From Poa pratensis (taxonomy: Eukaryota; Streptophyta; Magnoliopsida; Poales; Poaceae): a stretch of 64,000 bases of DNA. Below the pieces are notes generated by a model, which worked only from the letters and a program-made list of their open reading frames with translations, had not been told where the DNA came from and did not search any database. Shown here in pieces: positions 8,990-22,825 of this stretch. The stretch's first letter is position 1. Each line of letters opens with the position of its first letter. A program made the position numbers and the translations under genes. The stretch spans positions 12,473,652 through 12,537,651 of the forward strand of contig CAMZMU010000123.1 of the NCBI GenBank assembly GCA_947311845.1, given 5' to 3'.

Positions 8990-11900
8990 ATGGAAGAGGA
9001 GGAACACCGTGGAGTTGTTTTGGTATGCAGCATCTGTGGGTTCCTCTTCGCTGTCCTTGGCCCTATCAGCTTTTGGGTTCTGTGGGCTGTGAATTGGAGG
9101 CCATGGAGGTTATATAGGTATGCCAGTGATTGAGTATACCTTCTTTATGAGGAGTATATGCTTGTATTTGCATATTTCTTAGTTGGGATTCATTAATAAC
9201 CTGCTATTTTACTTTCTTTGCTGTGGACTCTATTGTCTCCAATTGAAATTATACGCATTTTGTCTTTTACAATTGAATGTTGTGATTGACTCGATGCTCA
9301 CCACCAACCACCACAAAACCCAATTACCTCCGAATCTAGCGATATTCTAGTAGCTGTTTGGTTGCTATAATCAAGGTTTTTGAGTCGCCCTAGCCAAGTC
9401 AAGTCTCCAGCCCTGCGACTCAGTGTATAGTCGACAAAAATCGCTGTATAGTCGTCCAAGTCGCCTGAATAGTCGCGAGTAGCCCTGATTTTGAGAAAAC
9501 GTCTCAGCGACTGTACAGCGACAATACATCAAATTTTTAGCGACTCAAAAACCATGGCTGTAATTGCAGATAGTTCACCTAAATCCATTTTTGTCCTGAT
9601 GATATTTAGACATCAAAGTAGGTAGAGTTAGTATCAGTAGCATACTAGCACATGAACTATTTCTTGGAGTTCTATTATATTGTCATTCTAGCATCATACT
9701 TATGGGTTAATGAAAGCCTGCTGTTAATGTATGGAGTATAGTTTTGTTATTCTGTCCGATTATGTGTTTATGAGAAGTAGCAAATAGACACATACAAATC
9801 CTTATTTGGGCTTCATTGTGTTCACTACATTGACTACTGGTTTCTCTTGTCTGTATTTGTCCGACTTACCTAGTTAGCTGTTAATATTTTTTATTCAGTT
9901 GGATATATGCAAGGAAATGGCCAGCGTATGCACAAGGACCTCAGCTAAGCACAGTGTGCAGCTTTTTGACCCTTCTTGCATGGCTTCTCGTCATTTCCCC
10001 TATAGCAGTTCTGCTAGCGTGGGGAAGCATCCTTATCATTCTTATGGAAAGAAACATAACTGGTTTGGCTGTTATAATGGTTGGTGTTGCTTTGCTTCTA
10101 TCATTCTACTCTATAATGCTCTGGTGGAGGACACAATGGCAAAGCTCAAGTACGTTTTCTGTTCTTTGTGTTCATTTTATAACTTGGCATTTGTTCTATA
10201 ATTTACTCATGTGTTCTCTTCCATTTTCCGAGCGTCATCTCGTGTGAAATACATTAGACTTCTGGTGGGCATTATATTTGTCTCTCTAGAACACAAATAA
10301 ACCCTCTGTCTTCTCGCTACATCCAATGCTTTTTAGACAAGTATAATTATTTGATGTTACTTGCCCGCCATATATTTATTGACATGATGTTTTGTACTTC
10401 TGTATCCAATTTGCATGGTGTCCTCATATGGGCAGTATCTTCTTGTGGCAGAAGCTGACCAGTTTACATTAGAAAATTGAGATATTACGGAAATTATTTC
10501 AAAACATGTTCAACATAAAAGATGGTCATGTTGATTTGTTAGAATATTCATAATTAAAGTATAGCTAAATCACTTTGGTTGCAAGCCACTTTTTGCCTAA
10601 GCTTAGTTGTACATGTTAGGGTTAGCCACGGACAAAACATGCAACTTGCACAAAGATAACTTCTAAATCCCTGCAGAGGTTCTTACATCCTTTCTTCACT
10701 TTGCATTGTACTAGCTGTTTCTGCTAATGGGGTTGATTTGTTATCCGTTTGTTCTTTACTGAGCTAACACATTGTTAGCAATATTAACAAATGTATTTGT
10801 TTGGTGCAGAGGCTGTTGCTTATCTTCTCCTATTGGCAGTAGGCCTGCTGTGTGCCTATGAATTTTGTGCTGTTTATGTCACAGCTGGTGCTAGTGCTTC
10901 TGAGCTCAGTTCTCCATCTGGGTTTTTCTTTGGATTATCTGCAATATCATTGGCCATCAATATGCTCTTTATATGTAAAATACTGTTTAATGGTAAAGCT
11001 ATTCTTCCTTCAGTTTAGGTTAGAATATCTTATCTTACTATGAAAATATATGAAGTTTCACAGTTTCATACATTTTATTTGCAGGAAGTGGATTTGATGT
11101 TGATGAATGTCCGGAGGTCGTACAAGTTTGCATATTCTGATTGTGTTGAAGTTGCCCCTGTTTCATGCGCGCCTGATCCTCCAGATCCTAGTGAGTTATA
11201 CATGACTAAATCCAGCAGGTGAGTCCAGTATTTTCCCTCAAATATCTTTTACTAACTTGTATGGAAAAACATCTATTGCAAAACTTCTTTTATGATGTTC
11301 ATTTTGCTGATCTATTTTCAATTTGATAAGATATTATGACTTAAAAATGCAGGGTATTGCATCTCGGGATTCTCTACATTTGCTCGCTGGTTGTGCTTGT
11401 TGTCTATTCCATCTTGTATGGTCTGACCTCAAACGAAGCACCTTGGTTGGGCGCTTTAACTTCAGTTGCTGTAGTGATTCTTGGTAATGCTTTTTTCCTT
11501 GGACTATTGATCGCTTGTACTCTGTATCTGTTTCTTTGACATCTTAGTTTTCTTTTGTACAGACTGGAATTTGGGCCTGTGTTCATTTAGGTTTGAGCTT
11601 CTTAAAAGTCGGACACTAGCGTTATTTGTGGCTGGAACATCACGAGTTTTTCTTATATGCTTTGGGGTTCATTACTGGTTTGTATTCATCCTTTTGCTTT
11701 TTAGTTGATCTTTAAGACCTAGTATTTTTTGCTATTTACTGACTAAGGTATTACATTAGGTACCTTGGACATTGCATCAGCTATGCTTTTGTAGCATCTG
11801 TTCTTTTAGCTGCTGCTGTCTCTTGCTGGCTTTCTATTTCCAACCCCTCAGTTGCAAGGATAGATGCGCTAAGAAGTACAGTGATAAAGCTGCGAGAAGG

Positions 11901-14900
11901 ATTTCGAAGAAAGGGACAAAATAGTTCTTCAAATTCATCAGAAGGTTGCGGATCTAGTGTGAAACGTAGTAGTGGTAGTGTTGAAGCAGGTCAACATGGC
12001 AATGCTACCGATTCTATTTACAGAAGTTATTCACAGAGTGATGGGGCCCATTGGAACAGTGTTCCTTTTGATCGATCCAATAGTTGTCAAGAAGGCCGAA
12101 GCTCTGACAAGAACACAGATAGTGGACGCGCAAGTTTAGCCCATCGCACTAATTCGTGCCTTTCTGCTGTCCAAGACTCTGAAACTGCAATAATTTCAGC
12201 AGATAGACACGGGGATACCGCTGCTTCACTTGTTGTTTGTTCTAGCGGTGGATTGGAAAGTCAAGGCTGCGAGTCTAGTGGATCCGCTACTGCCTCGGGC
12301 AATCAGCAACTTTTGGATTTGAACTTAGCTGCAATTTTTGAGGACAGACTGAATGACCCAAGGATCACATCTATGCTAAAAAGGAATGGTGGACTTGGAG
12401 ATGTTGAACTGGCTAATCTTCTACAGGATAAAGGCCTGGATCCAAATTTTTCTTATATGCTGAAAGATAAGGTTATGGATCCACGGATTTTATCTTTGCT
12501 ACAGAGAAGCAGCCTAGATGCAGACCGAGAGCATCAAGATGACGCAGATGCTACTGCTACTGAGGATCTGGATACGACTATTGCAAACCAGATCTCTTTG
12601 TCAGAAGAACTCAGGAGAAATGGGCTAGAAAATTGGCTAAACATTTCAAGACTGATTTTCCATCAAGTAGCTGGTACTCCAATACGGTCCTTTGTTGTTT
12701 TTACCCTAATATTCATTGTAGAGACAGTTACTGTCGCTGTCCATCGACCAGAGCCCATCAAGGTGATAAATGCGATACATGAGCAGGTATTTTTTTTGTT
12801 GCAGAGGCACTATTACAGCTTTGAAAGATTGTTTTTGATATTGATGAAGAGTGTCATAATATTTTTCCTTCACTTGGCAGTTTGAGTTTGGTTTCTCCAT
12901 ACTGCTTTTATCACCAGTTGTCTGCTCCATCATGGCATTCAGTTGGTCCCTGCGTGCGGAAGAGATGATGATGACATCCAAACCACAGAAGGTGATACGT
13001 TATATACAACAAGAGAACTTTTTTTGCTGTTAATCAATTATCATGACATGTCAGGGTATAACCATCATACTATTGCGAGGTTGCGTTTATCACAATATCA
13101 TAACAACTGCTTTGTACCGTTTCTGTAAACTTAGCCAAATGCTATGTAATGCAAAATAGTATGACGAGAGAGACAAATGGTAATGCTCTGCAGGAATTTT
13201 AGCAATACATGTGCATGTCTCTGGATAACTGTGGGTATCTTTCCTAGAGATGCTTTAGTGCATCAAACACTCCTTTGTAAAATTTGCTTTTGATGCATCA
13301 TCTGTGCTTATATTGCACCTGAGTATGCTATTATGTTTCTTAGTTTTACTTGAGTTTATACTTAGTTCTAAGCTATAATGACTTGCCGTTCTTTTCCACA
13401 ACTTCAGTATGGCTTCATCGCGTGGCTGCTGAGTACGTGCGTTGGCTTACTTCTCTCTTTCTTGAGGTACACTCACTGCTTAATGTTCGAAACATCAGTT
13501 TCTGTTATAATTTTAAGTTTATAACCATATGTGAATGCTAGTAATTAATTTGCGGACCTGCTTGCCTTCCTTGTCAAATGATAATATGCAGATCATGCTA
13601 GCCATAGCCATGTGTTCCATATATGCTAATAAGGGAATTTTATTATTTATATATGTTTTGTGTATCATTTTACTTTAAACCCTATGGGATTTCTCTTAAA
13701 GAACTTATTGGACTTTACCTTTGCGGAAGGACTGTTGTATTTACTAGAAATCCTGAGTGTGACATCCTCAGTTGGTAATCAAGGGGACCTATGTATTTAG
13801 GTTTACTGGATACAGAACACGGTACAGCTAGTTATGACTTACATTTGTATTTCACTTTGGGTGGCAATGTGGCATGATGAGCTGATACTTGTTCAAAACT
13901 GGCCCTTTACTTTGTTTCTGATGATATCAATGTGCACATGATTATATTATAAGGTGCTTTATCCTATAGGATGTTAGAAAAAAATACAGATCCAACTGTT
14001 GTACTCCAGTTATCCACTGGGCTAAATACAGTGTGATCACACATGACTCAAGGAAGCACAATAATAACACATTTAAGCAATGAACTTGCCTGCAGACACC
14101 CTTAACAAAGTTTAATGATGGTGTCGCTGCTGTAGGCTTTCAATTGTTTATTATTTTGTCTTCTGAATTATGACGAGCTTCACTATGTGATTGATTAACT
14201 AAATCTATTTTGGGCTCATGTGCAACACTAAGGCTTTAGGTGGATTGCTATATTTAGCTGAGTAATGATGGTGGCTTGGCATATTCAGATCATCTTCTGT
14301 CTACAGTCGATACCTATTTTACATATCTAGCCTCCTTAGTAATGAGATATCTACAATGAGTACATTTCATTAGTGAAATGCATCATGTTTTTGGTCTGAA
14401 AGTTACCTATGCTATTCTGCAGCAAGTCATCAGTTATACTGGGTTTGTCTCTCACGGTCCCACTTATGGTGGCTTGCCTCTCATTCGCTATTCCTATATG
14501 GATGCGTAACGGTTATCGTTTCTGGATTCATGGAGGGGAGCATGATAACCGTGAAAATGTTCGTCAATCTCCAGGGAAGAAAGAGGTTTGTTTTTCATAT
14601 GTTTTTACATTTAGCAAATTAGGTACCATTTGTATATTCACACCCTGACCCTGCTTCGTGTTATGTGCCCAATGCCAGCAATACAATTAGCAGAGCTGGT
14701 TGGATACCTGAATGTGTGTCCTGTCAGCAGCATGCATCATGTTTTGTAGCTAATCTGAATATAAACAATTTTGTGTCCCAATTTTGTAGTGTACTACTGT
14801 ACTAGTATATTCTGGGTACGCTCCTGCAATTTTTAAAAATTATGTTCACGTTGCTCATTACTAGTCTTTGTTGTCAGGGTGCTCTCTTCGCAATCAGCAT

Positions 14901-17900
14901 AGTTGTTTTCACTGCATCAGTTATTGGCCTTGGTGCAATTGTCTCGGCGAAGCCTTTAGATGCTTTAGGCTACAAGGGATGGGATGCTGATAAAAAGAGT
15001 TTTTACTCCCCTATGCAACATCTATGTATCTCGGATGGGCATTATCTTCCACAATTGCCGTGCTTGTAACTGGGGTGATACCTATTGTTGCTTGGTTCGC
15101 CACATATCGATTTTCGCCTTCGTCGGCTATATGTGTTGGCCTTTTCGCGAGTATGTCCTACTTGATCTTTCCTCAAAGTTGGCATTTGATGTTGAATGAA
15201 ACAGCTGTCACTTTCAGAAGTAACTGACTCGAGTTGTTACTTTCTGCAGCTGTTCTTGTATCTTTCTGTGGTGCATCCTATTGGGGAGTTATAAATTCAA
15301 GAGAGGATGGGATTCCTCTGAAGGCTGATTTCCTGGCAGCCCTACTCCCCTTACTTTGCATTCCTGCAATGTTCGCGCTGTTCACTGGGCTGTATAAATG
15401 GTATAAAGAGCTCACCTTTAGCATTTGCATTTTTACTCATATTAATGCTTTGCTGAGACGAAACGCAAAAAAATTGCAGGAAGGATGATGATTGGAAGAT
15501 CTCTCGAGGAGTTTACCTTTTCGTTGGCATGGGAATGTTGCTATTGCTCGGCGCAATATCAGCAATTATCGTCACAATTAGACCTTGGACTGTATGTGAA
15601 CTTCATGTTACCTAGATCTTTGAAGTAGCGTCATATAAATGTTAATTCATCTGTATAATTGACCTGTCATCTTTATACAGGTCGGAGTCGCATGCCTCCT
15701 AGTTATCCTGTTCCTTGCGTTTGCTATTGGAGTCATCCACTACTGGAAATCTAACAACTTCTATTTAACAAGAACGCAAATGTTACTCGTTTGCTCCGTT
15801 GCTTTTCTTCTCGTGTTGGCTGCCTTCCTGATGGGTTTATTTCAGGGTGATTACATGTTCTCCCTTCGATGTCTTTCAGCCTGCTTTCACCAATTTTATT
15901 GGATTGGCATATTGTTGGCAAAATTTCATATTAAATGCGATTTTTTGTTTGGTTTGTAGGGAAGCCTTTTCTTGGAGCATCTATAGGTTATTTCTCATTT
16001 TTGTTTCTTCTCACCGGAAGGGCTTTAACCGTAAGTTTGATTTATGTTAAGATAACTATTAGTCATGAGATGTTTTGGTGTTTGCTGATAATCCAGTAAC
16101 AATGAATGAATATACTTTTTTCAGGTCCTTCTGTCGCCACCAATTGTTGTTTATTCACCAAGGGTATTACCTGTATATGTTTATGATGCTCATGCAGACT
16201 CTGCCAAAAATGTTAGGTATGATAGTTAGCCTTCCTAAATCAACCTACGCACACCTTTTTTGTGTTCATAATTGGTCATAATTTATTTTTCTTCCTGTTC
16301 TGTCTATTCGTAAGAATGCTGTTATCATCTGATAAAAACACTAACACCGCTCTCTTTACAGTTATGCCTTCCTTATCTTGTATGGGATCGCATTGGCAAC
16401 TGAGGTTTGGGGTGTTATTGCTAGTCAAGTAATGAATCCTCCCTTTGTTGGGGCTGCTATTTGTGCTAGTACTCTCGTAATTGCGTTCAGTTTCGCTGTT
16501 TCCCGTCCATGCCTAACTCTTAAGGTTGGTACTTTGTCCAGAATATGCAAATTTTATTCAACTGAACATTCTTTTTTCTTACCCCTTTTCATCTGGGATT
16601 CCAAGTAATAATCTGTGTGAAACTTGAATCAGATGATGGAGGACGCCGTTCATTTTCTCAGCAAGGATACAGTTGTTCAAGCAATGTCGCGATCTGCTAA
16701 CAAAGTAAGTCGATTCATAGCCCTAGTTTTAAGATGACACTTAACAAACTACTGATTCTAAAACTAGTTAATGTAGCAATGTTTTGTTAGCATAGTACTG
16801 TTGTACCTGTTTGAACCATTCTATTCTTATTTTTCCATTAACATTTGTTGCTGACAGCTATCACCAATTTTGTGCTTATCTAGTGCACATAAGTTCCATC
16901 ACATATTCCTACCCGTGAACTTTTAGAAGTACATACAATGCTACCGGGATGACATCCTATTGTAAACCCATACCATCAGCTCTTCATTTGTAGGCATGGT
17001 TATATGTCGACTTTCGGTCTAGATACAGAACTTCTTAGTGAGTCCACCTATTTCTAGGATCTTTAAATAACAATGAAAGCACTGCAACAATATGATATTT
17101 GTTGTTACTGTATCGTTGACCATATCTTCTATGTACAACTCAGACAAGAAATGCTATATCTGGGACTTACTCAGCACCTCAAAGGTCTGCAAGTTCTGCT
17201 GCTCTTTTGGTTGGAGATCCTGCTGTTACTTTGGATAGGGCTGGGAACTTTGTGCTTCCTAGGGCTGATGTTATGAAGCTGAGAGATCGTTTGAGGAATG
17301 AAGAAGTTACTGCAGGATCTTTCTTCTGTGGAGTAAAAAATTGTTTCATGATTTGCCCTGGATCTCCGGCAGATGTCGATTATCGGAGGAATATGTGTGC
17401 CCATGCACGCATCTTAGCTTTAGAAGAAGCAATTGATACTGAATGGGTTTATATGTGGGACAAATTTGGTGGTTATTTGCTTCTGTTGCTTGGCTTGACT
17501 GCCAAAGCTGAACAAATACAGGTATAAACTGAATATTTTCTGCCATTCTTGTCTTTCTCCCTGATTGTAAGCATTGTTAATGCTGTGTATTTCTGTTTGT
17601 TTCAGGATGAAGTTCGTCTTAGGCTATTTTTGGACAGCATAGGTCTTTCTGATTTAAGTGCTAAAGAAATTAAGAAATGGATGCCTGAAGATCGCAGGCA
17701 ATTTGAACTCATTCAAGAAAGGTACATGTGATGTGCTTACATCATAACATGGTTCCCTGGAAATCATTGGCTCAGCATCTGAATTTTGCTCTTGTTTGTG
17801 TCTGCAGCTACATAAGGGAGAAAGAAATGGAAGAGGAGGTCTTGATGCAAAGGCGAGAGGAAGAAGGGAAGGGAAGGGAAAGGAGGAAGGCACTGTTGGA

Positions 17901-20900
17901 GAAAGAGGAGCGTAAATGGAAGGAGCTTGAAATATCGCTGCTGTCTTCTATCCCTAATGCTGGAAGCAGGGATGCTGCGGCTATGGCAGCAGCTGTCAGA
18001 GCTGTGGGAGGTGATTCTGCTCTGGAAGACTCTTTTGCAAGGGACAGAGTCTCGTCAATAGCCCGTCACATACGAAAAGCACAGTTGGCACGAAGAGCGG
18101 AGCAGGTGCTGTTCCCAACTTATTATACTTATATTTCTTTCCACAATGGTATATAACAAATATGTATGTTTTGGGTGCATGAATTGGGGATAGCCAACCG
18201 TACTAGAGTTCATTGGATGTTTCGTAGTTCACCTTGAAACTGGTAACCTGACAACGCATCAGTTTTTATGAGTTCGTAATCAAGATCAAGATTTTTAAAA
18301 TGTAGCACATGTTACTTGCACATTTCCTTTAGTTACTGTTCTTGCTGGTACTTTTTACATATCTGACATTGTTATGAACTGGTGAACTCTCTTCGTGCTC
18401 ATACTATTTAGTATTTAGATACCTGACTCTGTTGTGAACTGTCCACAGACTAGCATTCCAGGTGCTGTATGTGTTCTTGATGATGAACCGAGGAGTACTG
18501 GGCGCCATTGTGGAGAGCTTGACTTGTGTCTTTGTCAGAGTCAAAGAGTGAGCTTCTCCATTGCAGTAATGGTTCAACCAGTATCTGGACCAGTCTGTCT
18601 TTTTGGAACTGAATTTCAGAAGAAGGTTTGTTGGGAAATCTTGGTGGCAGGGTCAGAACAGGGAATGGAAGCCGGGCAGGTTGGTCTTCGATTGGTAACT
18701 AAGGGTGAAAGAATGACTACTGTTGCTAAAGAGTGGAACATTGGCGCGTCAAGTATTGCAGATGGCAGGTATGAGCTTTTCAGCACTGTTGTATTTTGTA
18801 TGGAAACAATATAAATCGAAAGCAGCTAAGCTGTGCAACTTTTCTTGTTACTGTAGTGACTGCAAACATTTGCTGTCTGTAACTGACATACTGTGCTTTT
18901 TTTTTGGTGTTCACTTTTGCTTCTGCTGGTATTTTATATAAAAACATTGTTTTTTTATCGGTTCAGACCTGTTAACTTCTGCTATATTTGTTGGTTTTCC
19001 CCTATATAGTGTTGCTTTAGTTACTATTTTTGTTTCAAAGGAAGCAGTAGGCGGTAGTCCTAATGAAAGTTTTAGTTCGACTCTGATGCAGGTTTATATT
19101 TGGCTATTTTCTTTTACTAGTTATATCTAATAGCTGCCTATTTTATTTTGCAGGTGGCATATTGTCACGGTGACTATAGATGCTGACCTAGGTGAAGCAA
19201 CTTCTTTCATAGATGGAGTTTACGATGGATGTCAGAATGGGCTACCATTGCCTAGAAACAATGGCATATGGGAACCTGGCGCAGATATTTGGGTTGGTGC
19301 TAGGCCACCTACAGACTTGGATGCCTTTGGTAGGTCAGACAGCGAAGGTTCAGACTCAAAGATGCAGATCATGGATGCTTTCTTATGGGGAAGATGTCTG
19401 ACTGAAGATGAGGTTGCTGCGTTACATACAACCATGTGTCCTGCGGAGTATGGCTTGTTTGACATTGCAGCTGAAGATGCTTTGCATGGAAGTTATTCTG
19501 CAAGGGTAGATTCTCGCTCCAAAAATTAACTACTTATATCTACCCATTTGTGACTTCATGAATTTGAAGGCAATACGAAATTACCAATGTTTTTGTTTCT
19601 TAATTTTACTCTATTCTTTCAGGTGGATGATTGGGAGAGTGAAGAAGCGAACTTTGAGCTATATGATCAAGAGGATGTTGAATGGGACGGGCAGTATTCA
19701 AGTGGTAGGAAACGTCCGGTGCGTGATGCAGTGGCTATTGACATTGATTCCTTGCAAAGACCAAGGAAACCAAGGTTTGAGACACGAGAGGAAGTCAACC
19801 AGCGTATGTTGTCTGTTGAAAGGGCTGTCAGGGAAGCTCTTAGTGCGAAAGGGGAGAGGAATTTTACTGATCAAGAGTTCCCTCCAGATGATCGATCTTT
19901 ATATGTGGATCCAGTGAACCCTCCTCTAAAATTGCAGGTACTCTTCATGCATATCTGTGCACTTATGCACCAAGTATTGTTCAAGTCTTTACCATTGATT
20001 TTTTGTACGACTTCAGGTTGTTTCTGAGTGGATGAGGCCTTCTGACATAGCAAAGGAGATATCTATTAGTTCTCAGCCATGCTTGTTCTCTGGTTCTGTG
20101 AATTCCTCAGACGTATGCCAGGTATGTAGTGTTTGCTTTGTGCTGGTCCGATATCTTCCCCTCCAGTGGAAGTTTTGTGCAAGATACTCCTGAAGTAATA
20201 TCCAATATCCCTAACTGTTCTTTTCAGGGCCGTCTGGGAGACTGTTGGTTCCTGAGTGCAGTTGCAGTTTTAACTGAGATGTCTCGTATATCTGAAGTTA
20301 TAATCACTCCAGCATACAATGAAGAAGGGATTTACACTATCAGATTCTGCATTCAGGTATTCAATAATCTGAACTGCCTGCTTAATAAATATTTATTATT
20401 TGTGGGTTTTCCTTTTGTGGTATATAACTACATGTTCATATTTTGTAGACCACCCATGTTTGTACATAACTACATGTTCATATTTGGTATACCACCCATG
20501 TTTGTGGGGTTTAACATTTTCAGTTAGACATCGAAGCTATTTAGTGTAGAGCAGAAAATTTAGAACCACATATTATTCTAATCGTTTGCTTGTTGTATTC
20601 TGTACTGCATGTACTGATGTATAATATGTTTGTTTACTGGAAGAAAAACCTCTAACCAGAGAGTTTTACACCATGCGACATGTGTTAACAATTTGATATG
20701 TGCTATGTAATTGTCATGTTGGAGGTTCAATGCAACCTAGACTTACGGATTATAGTTTTAACAAATGAGCCGCTCCTTCGGAAGCACTAATTTGAGATAG
20801 TTGCTAAGAAGAGTTTTAGTAGTAATGCCTTTTAGCAGCCAGAACTGTTATAGAGCTGGTAACAACGCATTCTTAACATTGACCTTAATGAAACTTGTAC

Positions 20901-22825
20901 TCCCTCCATTCCAATGAATAAGGTGTCCTCGTTTTACGTGTTTTTTCTTTGACCAAGAATTGCTCCAAATACATAAAGTTTATTTGTATAAAATTAGCAT
21001 CATTAGAAAGTGCTTTTCAATATGAATCCAACGATACTAATTATGTAGACTATAATCAAGATATTTTTTCCCAAATTTATCTGTCAAAGTTTGTCTTGGA
21101 ATGCGCGTGCGCCTTATTCATTGAAACGGAGGTAGTATTGTACTAGTATTTTACATTTATGCTTGGAGCTTATCTGATACATCACATATTAGCTTTGATG
21201 CTTCTTTATTACCATATTACAAAATACAAATACTAAAAACGTTGTTGCCCATGTGGGTAGCTGCCCTGATTTTACATGCAGTGCATTATGCCTTGCATGT
21301 GCTTCAGTCAAAAGATGCCAAAATAATTCATTAATGCAATTCTACAATTTAGCACACGCCTGCGCAATTTTTGAAGGAACCAACTAGTTTACATGCAACA
21401 TGCTTTCTAGGGCCTACACATTATCTTCTACTAAGTTGATATTTTTCTCATCACGTATTTCTACTAGGGTGAGTGGGTGGCTGTGGTTGTTGATGACTGG
21501 ATCCCCTGCGAGTCTCCTGGAAAACCAGCATTTGCTACTAGTAGGAAACAAAATGAGCTATGGGTATCCATTCTTGAGAAAGCTTATGCAAAACTTCACG
21601 GCTCTTATGAGGCGCTAGAAGGCGGGCTTGTACAAGATGCTCTAGTGGACCTCACAGGAGGAGCTGGTGAAGAGATTGATATGCGGAGCCCCCAAGCACA
21701 GATTGATCTTGCCAGTGGAAGATTGTGGTCTCAGTTGTTTCATTTTAATCAAGAAGGTTTTCTTCTTGGTGCTGGAAGTCCCTCTGGCTCTGATGCTCAT
21801 ATTTCATCAAGTGGCATTGTTCAGGGGCATGCTTACTCAATTTTGCAGGTTTGCTCTCATTTTGTATGTTTAAACTTTTGGCAAATAGTTACCATTCTAC
21901 ACTTGACACATTTATACTGTATTTTTAGATAAGAGAAGTTGATGGCCACAAGCTTGTCCAAATTAGAAATCCTTGGGCAAATGAAGTTGAATGGAATGGA
22001 CCATGGTCAGACACATCACAGGAATGGACGGAACGAATAAAGCATAAGCTCAAGCATGTTCCACAGGTGCTTATCTTTTCCCTGCTATAATTCTATGTGA
22101 TTGCACCAATAGAAACAGAACATATCCCCAAATGCATTTTTTAATTTACAAACCTCACACTCATCACCCTATGTCATTCTCTATTGTTGTTGCAGTCGAA
22201 GAATGGTGTGTTCTGGATGTCTTGGCAAGATTTTCAGATCCACTTTCGGTCAATATATGTTTGTCGTGTTTATCCACCTGAGATGCGCTACTCTGTGCAT
22301 GGGCAATGGCGTGGCTACAGTGCAGGTGGTTGCCAAGATTATGACTCATGGCATCAAAATCCTCAGTATCGACTTCGGGTAACAGGACGTGATGCGCTAT
22401 ATCCTGTCCACGTGTTTATTACTCTTACTCAGGTATGTGCTATGTGCTATGTGCATGTTATTTATAAACTTGAAGAAATCACTCTGATACTGATCTGAGC
22501 ACAAACTTCTGCTTTTCAGGGTGTTGGTTTCTCTAGAAAGACAAATGGTTTCAGGAATTACCAATCTAGTCATGATTCTTCCATGTTTTACATTGGAATG
22601 AGGATACTCAAGACACGTGGTTGTCGTGCTGCTTACAATATCTACATGCATGAATCAGTTGGCGGGACAGATTACGTTAACTCGAGAGAAATATCATGTG
22701 AACTGGTCTTGGAGCCTTATCCGAAAGGATACACAATTGTGCCAACAACTATACATCCAGGGGAGGAAGCACCTTTTGTGTTGTCAGTTTTTACAAAAGC
22801 ACCAATCAAACTAGAAGCTGTTTAG
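8990..22825 (+). CDS. DEK1: DEK1 phytocalpain, 30 coding exons, two frame breaks
   Basis: Membrane-anchored calpain protease needed for aleurone and epidermis identity. Exons: 8990-9117, 9899-10149, 10810-10992, 11085-11218, 11353-11483, 11563-11677, 11760-12786, 12881-12991, 13408-13466, 14423-14585, 14878-15150, 15250-15400, 15480-15591, 15681-15846, 15960-16030, 16125-16216, 16362-16524, 16633-16704, 17144-17521, 17606-17721, 17808-18105, 18449-18768, 19154-19505, 19623-19937, 20017-20121, 20228-20356, 21468-21848, 21929-22066, 22196-22432, 22520-22825. The N-terminal half has more than 20 hydrophobic segments interrupted by a Ser-rich loop (exon 7). A coiled, charged linker and a LamG-like domain (exons 22-23) follow, then the CysPc domain with Cys in GRLGDCWFL (exon 26), His in GHAYSILQ (27) and Asn in IRNPWAN (28), and a C2-like domain. 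Exon 4 lacks 2 nt and exon 11 lacks 1 nt relative to the conserved frame. With these filled the length is 2159 codons. All other phases agree. Confidence 0.95.
9372..9556. mobile_element. hAT-type MITE in DEK1 intron 1
   Basis: It has 17-bp terminal inverted repeats, CAAGGTTTTTGAGTCGC at the left and the complement of CATGGTTTTTGAGTCGC at the right (one mismatch). It is flanked by 8-bp direct repeats GCTATAAT (9364-9371) and GCTGTAAT (9557-9564), also with one mismatch. CA...TG ends and an 8-bp duplication fit the hAT superfamily. The element is 185 bases and non-coding. Confidence 0.75.
20424..20507 (+). repeat. 42-bp tandem duplication in a DEK1 intron
   Basis: Two adjacent 42-base units (20424-20465 and 20466-20507) begin ATAACTACATGTTCATATTT and differ at a few positions. 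They lie in the intron between exons 26 and 27. Confidence 0.8.
20900..21135. mobile_element. Stowaway MITE in a DEK1 intron
   Basis: It starts CTCCCTCCATTCCAATGAAT and ends ATTCATTGAAACGGAGGTAG, which are inverted repeats, with TA on both sides (20898-20899 and 21136-21137). The length is 236 bases, in the intron between exons 26 and 27. Confidence 0.8.
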
